Shown here: in pieces, positions 1-9,402 of the stretch
How the letters are laid out: each line of letters starts with the position of its first letter
How positions within the stretch are numbered: position 1 is the stretch's first letter
Position numbers and translations under genes: made by a program
Notes under the pieces: generated by a model
What the model was told of the DNA's origin: nothing
Seen by the model: the letters and a program-made list of their open reading frames with translations, nothing else
Databases searched by the model: none
Assembly (NCBI RefSeq): GCF_020524045.1
Contig: NZ_JAIVKL010000007.1
Coordinates: 186,001-250,000 of the forward strand
Direction: 5' to 3'
DNA from: Metabacillus litoralis
Lineage (GTDB): Bacteria; Bacillota; Bacilli; Bacillales; Bacillaceae
Length of the DNA stretch: 64,000 nucleotides

Positions 1-405
1 GTGACCAAAAAGGGTGAAAACCTTGTGAAAGATAGTATTGGGGAATTTATTACAAATGACCAACATTATACATTAAGGTATATACATAAAGTGGGTGTAT
101 GCACTTCAACAGAGCTGGCAGAAGAATTTGATGTAAAGCGAAGTGCTATTACAGCGATCATCAATCGTTTAACAGAAAAGGAACTAATAAAACGAACACG
201 AGATGAAAATGACCGACGAGTTATATACTTGACATTAACTGAAAAAGGTACTGAGTTATATGTGAACACAGAGGAGAAAATCCGTAAATTAGTAGAGTCA
301 ATTATTACAAGTTTTGATGAAAGTGAAATTACCTCTTTTGTAGAAACATATGAAAAATTAAATACTTTATTAGACAATTTAAAAGAATGTAAAATGGAGG
401 AATAG
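1..405 (+). CDS. MarR family transcriptional regulator
   Basis: This is a 134-residue winged-helix DNA-binding protein of the MarR type. The helix-turn-helix lies around residues 35-70 (TSTELAEEFDVKRSAITAII), followed by the wing, where an NDRRVIYLTLTEKG segment is typical of the family. The gene ends three bases before the MMPL exporter that follows, so the two form an operon and this protein probably represses the exporter until it binds a small ligand. The reading frame is open from base 1 with a GTG there, so the true start could lie upstream of the window. The family assignment is firm; the ligand is unknown. Confidence 0.85.
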   Translation: MTKKGENLVKDSIGEFITNDQHYTLRYIHKVGVCTSTELAEEFDVKRSAITAIINRLTEKELIKRTRDENDRRVIYLTLTEKGTELYVNTEEKIRKLVESIITSFDESEITSFVETYEKLNTLLDNLKECKMEE

Positions 406-408
406 AAT

Positions 409-3400
409 TTGAACACAATAATTAAAGGAAAATGGTTTGTCATTATTGGCTGGATTGCTGTTGTCGTAGGTTTATTTTTTATTGCTCCTAACATGGCAGA
501 TTTAGTTCGAGACAAGGGTCAAATTAGTGTACCTGATGGTTATTCATCATCATTAGCAGATGAAATATTAGCCGAAGTTCAGGCGGATGAAAGTGTTGGT
601 GACATAACACAGGCTGCACTTGTTTTTCATAATGAAGATAAATTAACGAATGATGAAATAAAAGAAGCAGAAAAAGCTGTTTCGTTACTTGAAAAAAATA
701 AAGAGCTTGATGTAACAGAGATATTAACTCATTTTAATGAGGAAAGCCTAAAAGATCAGCTTGTTTCAGAAGATGGTAAAACCATTCTTGCTTCAGTTTC
801 TATTAATAGAAATGATCGAGAAGCCAAAGAGTTATCCGCACTATTATATGATGTTATTGAAGAAATCAATGTTGAACACTACTACACGAGTGGATGGATG
901 ATTGATCAAGATGTTATGACAAGCTCGCAAGAAGGATTGAAGAAAACAGAAGGTATTACCGTTGTCTTTATATTAGCGGTCTTACTACTTGTTTTTAGAT
1001 CATTAATTGCACCAATCATACCGTTAATTACAGTAGGGATCACTTATTTGGCATCACAGTCAATTGTGTCAATACTAGTTGATCAATTGAATTTCCCCAT
1101 TTCTAATTTCACGCAAATATTTTTAGTTGCCGTATTGTTTGGGATTGGAACAGATTATTGTATATTACTTTTAAGTCGTTTTAAAGAAGAACTAGCACAT
1201 CGTGAAAGTGTAACAGAAGCCATTGTGGAAACATATCGCAATGCTGGTAGAACTGTATTTTTCAGTGGATTAGCAGTATTAATAGGTTTTGCCGCTATTG
1301 GTTTCTCACAATTTAAACTGTACCAATCAGCATCAGCTGTAGCAGTAGGAGTCGCAGTTTTATTGATTGCGTTATTTACGGTTGTACCTTTCTTTATGGC
1401 AGTATTAGGGAACAAAATATTCTGGCCATCAAAAGGTAAACTTGAGCATAAAGATAGTAAGTTATGGGAGACTGTTGGTCGTTTTTCATTAGTGCGTCCA
1501 GTTATTGCTTTACTTATAGTGGCAGCTGTCTCAACTCCATTTCTACTTTTATATGATGGTAAGCTATCTTATAATTCTTTAGAAGAAATCGGTGGAGATG
1601 TTAATTCAATCAAAGCATTTAATGCCATTTCAGATAGCTTTGGACCAGGTGAGTCTATGCCAACTGAAATTGTTATTAAAAATGATGAGGAAATGGACTC
1701 AACAGAATATATTGCATTAGCAGAAGAAATTAGTAAAGAGCTAGAAAAAGTTGATTTAGTAGATTCTGTTCGATCTGTTACAAGGCCAACCGGAGAAACT
1801 ATTGAGGACTTTTATGTGGCAAAGCAAGCTGAAAGTCTTGAAGAAGGACTAGGAGAAGGAAATGATGGGCTCGTTCAAATCAGTGATGGTCTTGCTGAGG
1901 CAGAATCAGAATTATCAAAATCAACTCCTCAGATGAAAGAAGCAACAAATGGGATTAATGAATTAATAAACGGTACAAGTGATATTAATTCAGGAATGAC
2001 TGAAATCCAAACAAATTTGGCGAAAATTGAACAAGGCATCCGTCAAGGCTCTGCAGGTTCAAACGAAATAAAAAATGGTTTAGCAGAAGCGAAAGCTGGT
2101 GCGGAAGAAATTCTAGCAGGAAGTAACCAATTACTTGCTGGTTATGAAGAAGCAGTGCGTAATTTAGGAACTCTTAATGGTAAGTACGAAGAGGTTAAAA
2201 CAGGTTTACTGGGGCTTTCAAATGCTCTTAAAAATTTAAATAGCCATTTTACAGCACTTGAAGAAGCATATGATGGAATTGAAGAAGAAAATGACGACTA
2301 TAAAATGATAAAAGGTACTGTACTTAATGTAGCTACTAAGCAGCTCCCAAGTGTAGCTGGTGGATTAGATGCACTAAACAGTAATCTTGCTAAAATTACC
2401 GAGGGTGTTGGTTTAGCTAATACTCAATTCACAGAATTAATTAAAGGTCAAAAAGAATTTTCTCAAGGTTTAGCACAACTAATAGCTGGCATCGAACAGC
2501 AGCAAGCAGGCTTAGATCAGTTAGCAAATGGTCAAGGTCAAATTGTTGGAAGCATACCTAAATTACAAAATGGATTGTCAGGTGTAACTGAAGGTCAAAA
2601 ACAACTGTTAGATGGCTTTGGTGATCTTGATGGTCAAATGTCACAATTAACAAATGGTTTAGCTGAAAGTGTTGATGGTTTAAATCAAGTATCAGATGGA
2701 TTAGGATCGGCACAGGATTATTTAGCAGATTTATCAAAAACATCAACTTCTTCTGGCTTTTACTTACCTGAGGAGGTTTTAGAAAGTAAGGATTTTGAAC
2801 AGGCATTGAACACTTACTTATCTGATGATCGAAAAGTAATGACACTTAATGTTGTATTTGAGGCAAATCCATACTCTAATGAAGCAATTAATCAAATAGA
2901 TAAAATTAATGATGCAGTCGAGCGTGCAACAAAAGATACAAAGCTTGAAAATGCAAAGGTTGCAATAGGTGGAATTACGAGTGTAAATGCTGACTTAAAT
3001 ACAATGTCCAACAATGATTATTCACGTACAGTTGTACTAATGCTTGTTGGAATATCTATTATACTAATATTCTTATTCCGTTCAATTATTATGCCATTGT
3101 ATTTAATTGGTTCATTAATTTTAACTTACTATACTGCACTAGGAATTAACGAGGTAATCTTTGTTAACATTTTAGGATATACAGGCATAAGTTGGGCTGT
3201 ACCGTTTTTCGCCTTTGTCATTTTAATTGCACTTGGTGTAGATTATAGTATTTTCCTAATGGATCGATTTAATGAGTATAAAGATATGTCTGTAGGTGAA
3301 GCAATGCTGTTAGCAATGAAGAAAATGGGAACAGTTATTATCTCTGCGGCAGTTATTTTAGGTGGAACATTTGCTGCAATGATTCCTTCTGGGATGTTAT

Positions 3401-3531
3401 CACTTATTCAAATCGCATCAATTATATTAACAGGATTGATTCTTTATGCGTTAATTGTATTACCTTTGTTTGTACCAGTTATGGTAAAAACATTTGGCTC
3501 AGCAAATTGGTGGCCATTTAAAAGAGTTTAA
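409..3531 (+). CDS. MMPL/RND-type membrane exporter (YdgH/YdfJ-like)
   Basis: This 1040-residue membrane protein has the MMPL layout. It has an N-terminal membrane helix (about 9-29), an extracytoplasmic segment, a first bundle of membrane helices (about 178-390), a long external region (about 400-850) and a second bundle (about 860-1030). The external region holds many repeated LxxGLxQLxxG heptads that should form a coiled coil, as in YhgE/Pip and YdgH proteins. GTDYCILLLSRFKEE and GVDYSIFLMDRFNEY are the expected RND helix motifs with aspartates for proton transfer. The start is TTG behind GGAGGAATAGAA. It is co-transcribed with the MarR gene just upstream, and a hairpin terminator follows. 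It probably exports lipids or amphiphilic compounds; the substrate is not known. Confidence 0.9.
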   Translation: MNTIIKGKWFVIIGWIAVVVGLFFIAPNMADLVRDKGQISVPDGYSSSLADEILAEVQADESVGDITQAALVFHNEDKLTNDEIKEAEKAVSLLEKNKELDVTEILTHFNEESLKDQLVSEDGKTILASVSINRNDREAKELSALLYDVIEEINVEHYYTSGWMIDQDVMTSSQEGLKKTEGITVVFILAVLLLVFRSLIAPIIPLITVGITYLASQSIVSILVDQLNFPISNFTQIFLVAVLFGIGTDYCILLLSRFKEELAHRESVTEAIVETYRNAGRTVFFSGLAVLIGFAAIGFSQFKLYQSASAVAVGVAVLLIALFTVVPFFMAVLGNKIFWPSKGKLEHKDSKLWETVGRFSLVRPVIALLIVAAVSTPFLLLYDGKLSYNSLEEIGGDVNSIKAFNAISDSFGPGESMPTEIVIKNDEEMDSTEYIALAEEISKELEKVDLVDSVRSVTRPTGETIEDFYVAKQAESLEEGLGEGNDGLVQISDGLAEAESELSKSTPQMKEATNGINELINGTSDINSGMTEIQTNLAKIEQGIRQGSAGSNEIKNGLAEAKAGAEEILAGSNQLLAGYEEAVRNLGTLNGKYEEVKTGLLGLSNALKNLNSHFTALEEAYDGIEEENDDYKMIKGTVLNVATKQLPSVAGGLDALNSNLAKITEGVGLANTQFTELIKGQKEFSQGLAQLIAGIEQQQAGLDQLANGQGQIVGSIPKLQNGLSGVTEGQKQLLDGFGDLDGQMSQLTNGLAESVDGLNQVSDGLGSAQDYLADLSKTSTSSGFYLPEEVLESKDFEQALNTYLSDDRKVMTLNVVFEANPYSNEAINQIDKINDAVERATKDTKLENAKVAIGGITSVNADLNTMSNNDYSRTVVLMLVGISIILIFLFRSIIMPLYLIGSLILTYYTALGINEVIFVNILGYTGISWAVPFFAFVILIALGVDYSIFLMDRFNEYKDMSVGEAMLLAMKKMGTVIISAAVILGGTFAAMIPSGMLSLIQIASIILTGLILYALIVLPLFVPVMVKTFGSANWWPFKRV

Positions 3532-3540
3532 TAAACATCT

Positions 3541-3580
3541 AAAAAACAGTTGATTTCATTAAGAAATCAACTGTTTTTTG
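3541..3580 (+). terminator. Rho-independent terminator of the marR-MMPL operon
   Basis: A 13-bp stem, AACAGTTGATTTC paired with GAAATCAACTGTT around an ATTAA loop, is followed by a run of T. It lies ten bases after the exporter stop codon. The remaining bases to 3831 are AT-rich; I see nothing definite in them beyond the Shine-Dalgarno site of the next gene. Confidence 0.9.
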
Positions 3581-3831
3581 CTTTGTTAGTACTGCTTTGT
3601 TGAATTCGATACAGGTAACTTTTACAAGATCCAAGGTATTTCTTTTAAAATGAGCTTTTAACTCTAAATCATTATATGCTTATCTTTGCTGAACAAGGCA
3701 CCTGGGCTTCTGTAATTTATTAGGTTAACATTTTAACGTGCAAAGTAATTGAAAAAGAGATAGAATAAATCAGTAAGTTATCATTTTCGACAATTATTGT
3801 AAATTTAATGATTACATAAGGAGAAAGTTCT

Positions 3832-5472
3832 ATGTCTCGCATCAATTTACGTACTTTTTTTGCCATTTCTTTTCTACTCTTTATTGTTTTATTAACCGCT
3901 TTTTTAACCACTGTTATCTCTATAAAGTCAAGTGAAGAAATTAAAGCTGAAATTGGAGATTCTATTTCAAGTATTGCTTATCAAATGTCAGACAAACTAG
4001 ATTTTTTTATGTGGTCTCGTTATAGTGAAATTGAGATGATCAGTCAATTAAATCTATATAAAGAAGATGATCTTAATGATGATAAAAGAATATTAATTAA
4101 TCAATTAAAAGAGAGTATACCTTCATTTTCTTGGGTGGGCTTAACAGATGCCAAGGGGAATATCATTGCTTCAACAGATGATATTTTAAAAGGAACAAAT
4201 ATTGCAGAAAGACCTGTTTTTCAACAGGCACAAAAGCAGCCATTTATCGGAGATGTACATGAAGCTGTTTTACTAGCAGAATTATTACCAAATCCGACTG
4301 GTGAACCTCTTGAATTTGTCGATATCAGCTTTCCGATTATAAATCAAAATGGTGAATTTAAAGGTGTTTTAGCATCACATCTTAGTTGGGAGTGGTCAAA
4401 GGAGATTGAACGCTCAATTATTAAGCCTTATCAAAAAGACTTAGAGAACTCAAAGCAGATGGAAGTTTTTATTGTAAGAACAAGTGATCACTCGATCTTG
4501 TTGGGTCCTAAGGGTATGGTAGGGGAAACATTACCTTCTAATGTTTTAAAAAAAGAATATGGAGTAAACAATAGCTGGAAAGTTAAAACATGGGCAGATG
4601 GAAAGGAATATGTAACAGGTTATTCGGCTACAGAAGGATACTTGAGTTATCCAGGGTTAGACTGGACTGTTCTAGTCAGAGTACCGATAGAACAGGCATT
4701 TACATCTGTTAAACATTTGCAAAATTATACGATTTTAATTGGAGTTATTGCAGCATTTATATTTGCTGTTTTAGGTTGGATTATTGCTAGCAAAATTTCT
4801 ACACCACTTCACCAGATATCTAAAGCGGCTAATCAGCTAACAGAAGGAAAAAAGGTAGATATTCCGCAATTTAAGAGAATAAAAGATTTGCATGTTTTAT
4901 CTCTTTCGTTAAGTGAGATGGTCACAACAATTACCGAAACGAAATCAGAGTTAGGACAAATGAAAAGGCTAGCACATAATGATTCACTTACAGGACTACC
5001 AAATCGAATTGCATTATACTCATTTATTGATAAAAAACTTGAAAATGAAAAAACAGGTGAAAAATATCTTTTTCTCTTTTTAGATTTAGACGGATTTAAA
5101 GATGTGAATGACACTTTTGGTCACCAAGCAGGAGATCAATTACTTAAAGTGGTTGCTGCTCGTTTGAAGCAGTTTGCTGATAAAGATGATTTTGTTGGCA
5201 GACTCGGTGGAGATGAATTTATTGTCATCTCTCGTTTAAAAACATCTTCTCCAGTTAAAGAAGGGGAGAAATTAGGAGAACAAATTATTGAGTCTATAAA
5301 CAAGTCTATTTCTTTAGATGATGAAGAAAAAGTGGTTATAAAATGTAGTATTGGTGGAGCATTATGGCCGGATTATTCAATAGAACCTGATGATATTATA
5401 CAGTTAGCAGATGAAGCATTGTATCAGTCAAAACGAAATGGTAAGAATAAATTTACTTTTTACAAAAAGTAG
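3832..5472 (+). CDS. Membrane-bound diguanylate cyclase with dCACHE sensor, HAMP and GGDEF
   Basis: This 546-residue protein makes cyclic di-GMP from two GTP. Two membrane helices (about 9-29 and 298-320) enclose an extracytoplasmic double-CACHE sensor. A HAMP segment follows (about 320-372), then a GGDEF domain (about 385-545). The catalytic loop is intact as RLGGDEF, with GGDEF at about residues 459-463, so the enzyme should be active. The usual inhibitory RxxD site five residues before GGDEF is absent (DKDD is there instead), so product feedback is probably missing. The start ATG follows AAGGAGAAAGTTCT. It appears to be transcribed alone. The signal is unknown; CACHE domains usually bind amino or organic acids. 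Confidence 0.93.
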   Translation: MSRINLRTFFAISFLLFIVLLTAFLTTVISIKSSEEIKAEIGDSISSIAYQMSDKLDFFMWSRYSEIEMISQLNLYKEDDLNDDKRILINQLKESIPSFSWVGLTDAKGNIIASTDDILKGTNIAERPVFQQAQKQPFIGDVHEAVLLAELLPNPTGEPLEFVDISFPIINQNGEFKGVLASHLSWEWSKEIERSIIKPYQKDLENSKQMEVFIVRTSDHSILLGPKGMVGETLPSNVLKKEYGVNNSWKVKTWADGKEYVTGYSATEGYLSYPGLDWTVLVRVPIEQAFTSVKHLQNYTILIGVIAAFIFAVLGWIIASKISTPLHQISKAANQLTEGKKVDIPQFKRIKDLHVLSLSLSEMVTTITETKSELGQMKRLAHNDSLTGLPNRIALYSFIDKKLENEKTGEKYLFLFLDLDGFKDVNDTFGHQAGDQLLKVVAARLKQFADKDDFVGRLGGDEFIVISRLKTSSPVKEGEKLGEQIIESINKSISLDDEEKVVIKCSIGGALWPDYSIEPDDIIQLADEALYQSKRNGKNKFTFYKK

Positions 5473-5504
5473 TTTTGTTTGGATGCTTTTCGGTGAACTC
5501 TTTA

Positions 5505-5586
5505 CTTAATGTTGTGGCGGTCCGGGAGAGATGAGCTCCTGTGGTCTCACTTTGACTGATAGCACTCTCTAACCAGGAGTCTCATA
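5505..5586. repeat. Decayed relic of the GC-rich repeat core (family A/C)
   Basis: The segment GGCGGTCCGGGAG ... GAGCTCCTGTGGTCTCACTTTGA ... CCAGGAGTCTCAT follows the order of blocks found in the full family A core at 13260-13350 with several deletions and substitutions. No terminal repeats are visible, so this looks like an old decayed copy. Confidence 0.55.
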
Positions 5587-5591
5587 TATTT

Positions 5592-6146
5592 TTATTTCGC
5601 TTTAACATCGTTTTTCAATAAAACGTTCATAAATAATCTAAGACTAATTCCATATAAACAAAGCCCGAAAAATGAATACGTATGAGTCCACCATTTTAGT
5701 TTAATATACATACCCAAATCGCTAAAAGCCACTTCAATGACATAAGCTAAGAACAGGGATAGGATCACATAACGCCATAAATAGGAAAACAAATTATGTG
5801 AGTATTGATAGATAATCATTGAACATATAGGAATAACCACAAGATCAGCAGGTAAAAGTGGTGGGAGAACGGGTATTAATTTGTCAGGATATCCCCAAAG
5901 TCCTAAAGTTGTACCAATTAAATCAAAAAATGAAGCACTTATTGCACTGAAGAGACCCAATGCAGAGATTTCTATTAGACGATTTTTATCGACTATTCTC
6001 CACCATATAAAATAAGGGAGAACTGTTGCAGATAATAATAGCCACCAATTGAAAGCAAATAGATCGTCTTGAAACCAGTGTAAATAGCCTTGGTGATTTA
6101 ATTCATCACTTAAACGTTGTATATCGTCAAAGGATGGGGGAATCAT
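5592..6146 (-). CDS. CBO0543 family membrane protein
   Basis: This 184-residue integral membrane protein has about five hydrophobic helices and is rich in Trp and Tyr. It has the N-terminal ...DELNHQGYLHWFQDDLFAFNWWLL pattern and the WGYPDKLIPVLPPLLPADL segment of the CBO0543 family, common in spore formers and of unknown function. The start ATG at 6146 lies behind a strong AAGGAGGG. It is transcribed on the opposite strand from both neighbours and seems to be a single-gene unit. The family call is by sequence pattern; no function is claimed. Confidence 0.75.
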   Translation of the reverse strand: MIPPSFDDIQRLSDELNHQGYLHWFQDDLFAFNWWLLLSATVLPYFIWWRIVDKNRLIEISALGLFSAISASFFDLIGTTLGLWGYPDKLIPVLPPLLPADLVVIPICSMIIYQYSHNLFSYLWRYVILSLFLAYVIEVAFSDLGMYIKLKWWTHTYSFFGLCLYGISLRLFMNVLLKNDVKAK

Positions 6147-6254
6147 GATACCCTCCTTAAATGAATGTATTATTATGATATATTTTGCTTAAACCATAAA
6201 AATTATGTATGCTAAAATCATGAAAACATTTTCAAGTATTCTTATTTATGAATC

Positions 6255-6283
6255 TTGATTTCAGTAAATGATAGTGTTACAAT
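6255..6283 (+). promoter_or_regulatory. SigA-type promoter of the cold-shock gene
   Basis: TTGATT at 6255-6260 and TACAAT at 6278-6283 are separated by 17 bp. They would give a leader of about 125 bases before the csp start, as is usual for cold-shock genes whose leader acts as an RNA thermosensor. The promoter is inferred from sequence only. Confidence 0.6.
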
Positions 6284-6416
6284 TGACTTAATTATTTTTG
6301 TTCGGATAAGGCTGAAAGTAGGAATTTGCTTTTCTAAAGCACCTCTTCAAAGATCGTTGTCTAGCAAGAATAGTAATACAATGTGGATGATTATTTTCCA
6401 CGTAGGAGGAAAAACA

Positions 6417-6614
6417 ATGTTACAAGGTAAAGTTAAATGGTTTAACTCAGAAAAAGGTTTCGGTTTCATCGAAGTTGAAGGACAAGACGATGTATTCGTA
6501 CATTTCTCTGCTATCCAAGGTGATGGTTTCAAAACTTTAGAAGAAGGCCAAACGGTTACTTTTGAAGTTGAGCAAGGAGCTCGTGGACCACAAGCTGCTA
6601 ACGTTCAAAAATAA
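6417..6614 (+). CDS. Cold-shock protein (CspA/CspB family)
   Basis: This 65-residue single-stranded nucleic-acid chaperone consists of one cold-shock domain. RNP1 is KGFGFIEV and RNP2 is VFVHF, both with the expected aromatic residues. The start at 6417 is chosen because the strong site TAGGAGGAAAAACA precedes it and the protein then has the standard family length; the reading frame stays open upstream but that part is the untranslated leader. A palindrome and a terminator follow immediately. It should melt mRNA structure in the cytoplasm in the cold or in stationary phase. Confidence 0.96.
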   Translation: MLQGKVKWFNSEKGFGFIEVEGQDDVFVHFSAIQGDGFKTLEEGQTVTFEVEQGARGPQAANVQK

Positions 6615-6621
6615 GTATAAT

Positions 6622-6668
6622 GCTGCTTAAGCAGCTACTATAAAGATCCCTTTTTGGGGTCTTTTTTG
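6622..6668 (+). terminator. Terminator after csp
   Basis: A small hairpin GCTGCTTAAGCAGC (6622-6635) is followed by AAAGATCCC-TTTTT-GGGGTCTTTTTT, a typical intrinsic terminator. Confidence 0.85.
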
Positions 6669-6860
6669 CTATCAATATATATTTCTCTCAAGCTAGTCAT
6701 ACTCTTTTTGTCCTCAAAGTACCGTAATTCACTTTAAAATACGTTACACTTCCTACGTGTTTCTCAAGATCATATACTTTATAAAAAAATAGTAAGCTAC
6801 TATTAAATTAGGAAATAGATGTAAGTGTATTATGTTTATCAAATCAACGAATAAAAATAA

Positions 6861-7044
6861 ATCTATGTTAAAGCTTATGGTTGATTTTTAGCACTTGGTT
6901 GATTGGAGGTGAATATATGAGACTCCTGCTTAGAGAAGCGTGTCGAAGGGAGACCCCACAGGCGCTTGCGCCGAGGAGGCTTCCGGACCGCCCGCGGAAA
7001 GCGAATGCCTGTAACGGAAATCAACCACAAAGTTTAACAGAGCC
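6861..7044 (-). mobile_element. Family A MITE-like repeat, copy 1
   Basis: This is a 184-bp element that is the reverse complement of the copy at 13225-13407. It has imperfect terminal inverted repeats (GGCTCTGTTAAAC at the right end reading inward, and a decayed GGCAATGTTAAAG-like left end) and a GC-rich core containing GGCGCTTGCGCC. It is flanked on both sides by the direct repeat AAAAATAA (6853-6860 and 7045-7052), which is the expected 8-bp target duplication. It has no coding capacity; open frames crossing it are artefacts. The rest of the gap between csp and the two-component genes is AT-rich and shows nothing else I can name. Confidence 0.85.
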
Positions 7045-7152
7045 AAAAATAATTAAAAACAGATGTTGGACGTTAATTCCTTAAATTGTACAAGTTAGCT
7101 GAAAAAGTTAGAATGAATTCATACAATATTACATAATAACGGTGGGTGCAAA

Positions 7153-7866
7153 ATGAAAGTTCTTGTCATTGAAGATAATTTAAGTGTGTGCTCGATGATC
7201 GAGATGTTCTTTTCGAAGGAAGGCATAAGTGGCGAATTTATCCATGATGGTTATCAAGGTTATGAAGTATTGAAGAATGGTCAATGGGATGTATTAATTA
7301 TTGATTGGATGCTTCCGGGGTTAGATGGAATTTCATTATGTAGAAAAATTAGAGAAGACAACCATACAATTCCAATTATTATGCTTACTGCTAAAGACAG
7401 TGAATCAGATCAAGTATTAGGATTAGAAATGGGTGCTGATGATTATGTCACAAAGCCTTTTAGTCCACTTGCATTAATGGCAAGAATTAAAGCTGTGACG
7501 AGAAGGTATCATGTTTCAGAGCAAGAGAAAAAAACATTGTCTTCAGACGTATTGAAGTCTGAGAATTTTGCGATAAGCAAATCAACAAGAGAAGTGTTGC
7601 TGCAAGGTAAGAAAATTACGAATCTTACTCCGAAGGAATTTGATCTTTTGTATTACTTCTTACAAAATCCAAGGCAAGTTTTTTCTAGAGAGCAGTTATT
7701 AGAACAAGTGTGGGGCTATCAATTTTATGGTGATGAACGAACGGTCGATGTACATATTAAACGATTAAGAAAAAAAGTTGAAACACCTCAAAACCCATTC
7801 TTTCATACAGTTTGGGGAGTTGGTTATAAGTTTGATGAAGAATTGATAAAGAATCATGAAAATTAA
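7153..7866 (+). CDS. OmpR/PhoB-type response regulator
   Basis: This 237-residue protein has a receiver domain (1-118) and a winged-helix DNA-binding domain (about 135-232). The phosphoryl acceptor is Asp51 in VLIIDWMLPG, with acidic residues E7 and D8 and the conserved lysine in VTKPFSP. The start ATG is preceded by GGTGGGTGCAAA. It overlaps the histidine kinase start by 11 bases, so the pair is translationally coupled. The foldase gene downstream suggests a link to envelope or secretion stress, but no target is proven by the sequence. Confidence 0.93.
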   Translation: MKVLVIEDNLSVCSMIEMFFSKEGISGEFIHDGYQGYEVLKNGQWDVLIIDWMLPGLDGISLCRKIREDNHTIPIIMLTAKDSESDQVLGLEMGADDYVTKPFSPLALMARIKAVTRRYHVSEQEKKTLSSDVLKSENFAISKSTREVLLQGKKITNLTPKEFDLLYYFLQNPRQVFSREQLLEQVWGYQFYGDERTVDVHIKRLRKKVETPQNPFFHTVWGVGYKFDEELIKNHEN

Positions 7867-9253
7867 ATACATTTATCAACAATTTCTAAGTCATATTAGT
7901 GTTCTTATCGTTGCATTTTTAATTTTAAGCTTACTTTTTACACATTTTGTTGAAAACGTCGTTTATCAAAATAAAGTAAAAGAATTAACAAATTATGGTG
8001 AATCAATTTTAACTGATTTTGAGCAAGCTGGGCAAAATCATGTATTGCTACAATATAAACGAGTGTTAGATGGACAAAATATTTACTTCAGTATCTTTGA
8101 TCAACATGGTCGAATTGTTTTTCCAATATCAAATAGTTCACCTCAGACTACGATTACAGAGGAAGACTGGAATAAGCTTTCCAATGGTGAGAAGGTTGTA
8201 ACAAAGCATAATATCAAATGGGCAGACCAAGAGGTTTCGTTAGTTGCGATTCCCTATATCGCGAGAAGTGGCTTAACAGGGGGGATATTACTTATCTCAC
8301 CCATAAGTGGATCAAGAGAAATGATTAGTGAAGCAAATCAATATCTCCTCTTTACAGTTTTAATTGCACTATCAATTTCCTTTTTACTAAGCTGGATTCT
8401 TTCTAAGATTCATGTTAATCGTATTAAAAAGATAAGACGTGCGACCTCAAAAATATCGAAAGGTGACTATAATGCATATATAGCTACTTCAAACTTTGAT
8501 GAAATTGATGAAATGGCTAATGATTTTAATAAAATGGTTGATCAATTAAAGCTATCAAATGAAGAAATAGAAAGCTTGGAAATGCGGAGAAGAAGATTTA
8601 TGGCCGATGTTTCGCACGAGCTTCGCACACCTTTAACAACGATTAGTGGTGTTATAGAAGGTCTAAAACATCACATGATTGAAGAAGCTGAAAGAGAAAA
8701 AGGAATAAATCTCGTAAGTGATGAAACAAAAAGACTTATTCGTCTTGTTAATGAAAATCTTGATTATGAAAGAATTCGTTCTAATCAAATTAAATTAGTC
8801 AAAGAGAAAATAGATCTTAAGGAAATATTAGAAATAATTAAGGATCATTTGTATTATCAAGCAGAAGAAAAACAAATAAAACTAGTCATTGAAGCTCAGA
8901 AAGAAATGATCATTCATGCTGATTATGATCGTCTTTTTCAAATATTGATGAACATCACAAAAAATAGTATTCAATTTACAGACAGTGGCCAAATTTTGTT
9001 AAGAGGATGGCAAAGTCATCACCATTCATTTATACAAATAGAGGATACTGGAATTGGAATGGATCAAGAAGAAATCGAATCAATTTGGAAGAGGTTTTAT
9101 AAAGCTGATATATCAAGATCTAGTAATCAATTTGGGGAGTTTGGGTTAGGTCTTTCCATCATAAAGCGATTAGTTGAGTTACACAATGGCGAAATTACAG
9201 TTGAAAGTAAACCAAATAAAGGTACAAAATTTACAATAATGTTGCCAAACTAA
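7856..9253 (+). CDS. Membrane sensor histidine kinase (HisKA/HATPase_c)
   Basis: This 465-residue kinase has membrane helices near 13-33 and 163-185 enclosing an external sensor of about 130 residues. It then has a HAMP domain (about 186-240), a dimerisation domain with the phosphorylated His at about residue 254 in SHELRTPL, and an ATPase domain with N box NITKNS, DTGIGM and FGLGLSI. The start codon lies within the 3' end of the response regulator gene. A terminator overlaps the stop codon. The sensed signal is unknown; the architecture is that of BaeS/ResE-like kinases. Confidence 0.92.
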   Translation: MKIKYIYQQFLSHISVLIVAFLILSLLFTHFVENVVYQNKVKELTNYGESILTDFEQAGQNHVLLQYKRVLDGQNIYFSIFDQHGRIVFPISNSSPQTTITEEDWNKLSNGEKVVTKHNIKWADQEVSLVAIPYIARSGLTGGILLISPISGSREMISEANQYLLFTVLIALSISFLLSWILSKIHVNRIKKIRRATSKISKGDYNAYIATSNFDEIDEMANDFNKMVDQLKLSNEEIESLEMRRRRFMADVSHELRTPLTTISGVIEGLKHHMIEEAEREKGINLVSDETKRLIRLVNENLDYERIRSNQIKLVKEKIDLKEILEIIKDHLYYQAEEKQIKLVIEAQKEMIIHADYDRLFQILMNITKNSIQFTDSGQILLRGWQSHHHSFIQIEDTGIGMDQEEIESIWKRFYKADISRSSNQFGEFGLGLSIIKRLVELHNGEITVESKPNKGTKFTIMLPN

Positions 9254-9281
9254 TTTAGTAGAGAAGTTAGTTTGGTTTTTT
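9245..9281 (+). terminator. Terminator overlapping the kinase stop codon
   Basis: CCAAACTAA pairs with TTAGTTTGG, and TTTTTT follows. The left arm includes the stop codon of the kinase. Confidence 0.85.
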
Positions 9282-9402
9282 CAGTATAAAGAGTGAAGAT
9301 TTCTAGAATATTTAATCCTTTGTTCATAGTTTATTCATAATATTAAGATATGCTTTACTAAACAGCAAAAGAAAAATGATAACGAATGAAGGAGCTTTTT
9401 AA

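Noticed and set aside
3720-3911. 63-codon minus-strand open frame before the first diguanylate cyclase
   Set aside because: It overlaps the start of the cyclase gene, has no ribosome site and a low-complexity sequence; treated as a shadow.
6255-6416. Extended cold-shock protein
   Set aside because: The upstream frame is the promoter and untranslated leader; the family is about 65 residues long.
6881-7084. 67-codon open frame with a good-looking start
   Set aside because: It lies entirely inside a family A repeat; the GC-rich core gives stop-free frames in several copies and strands.
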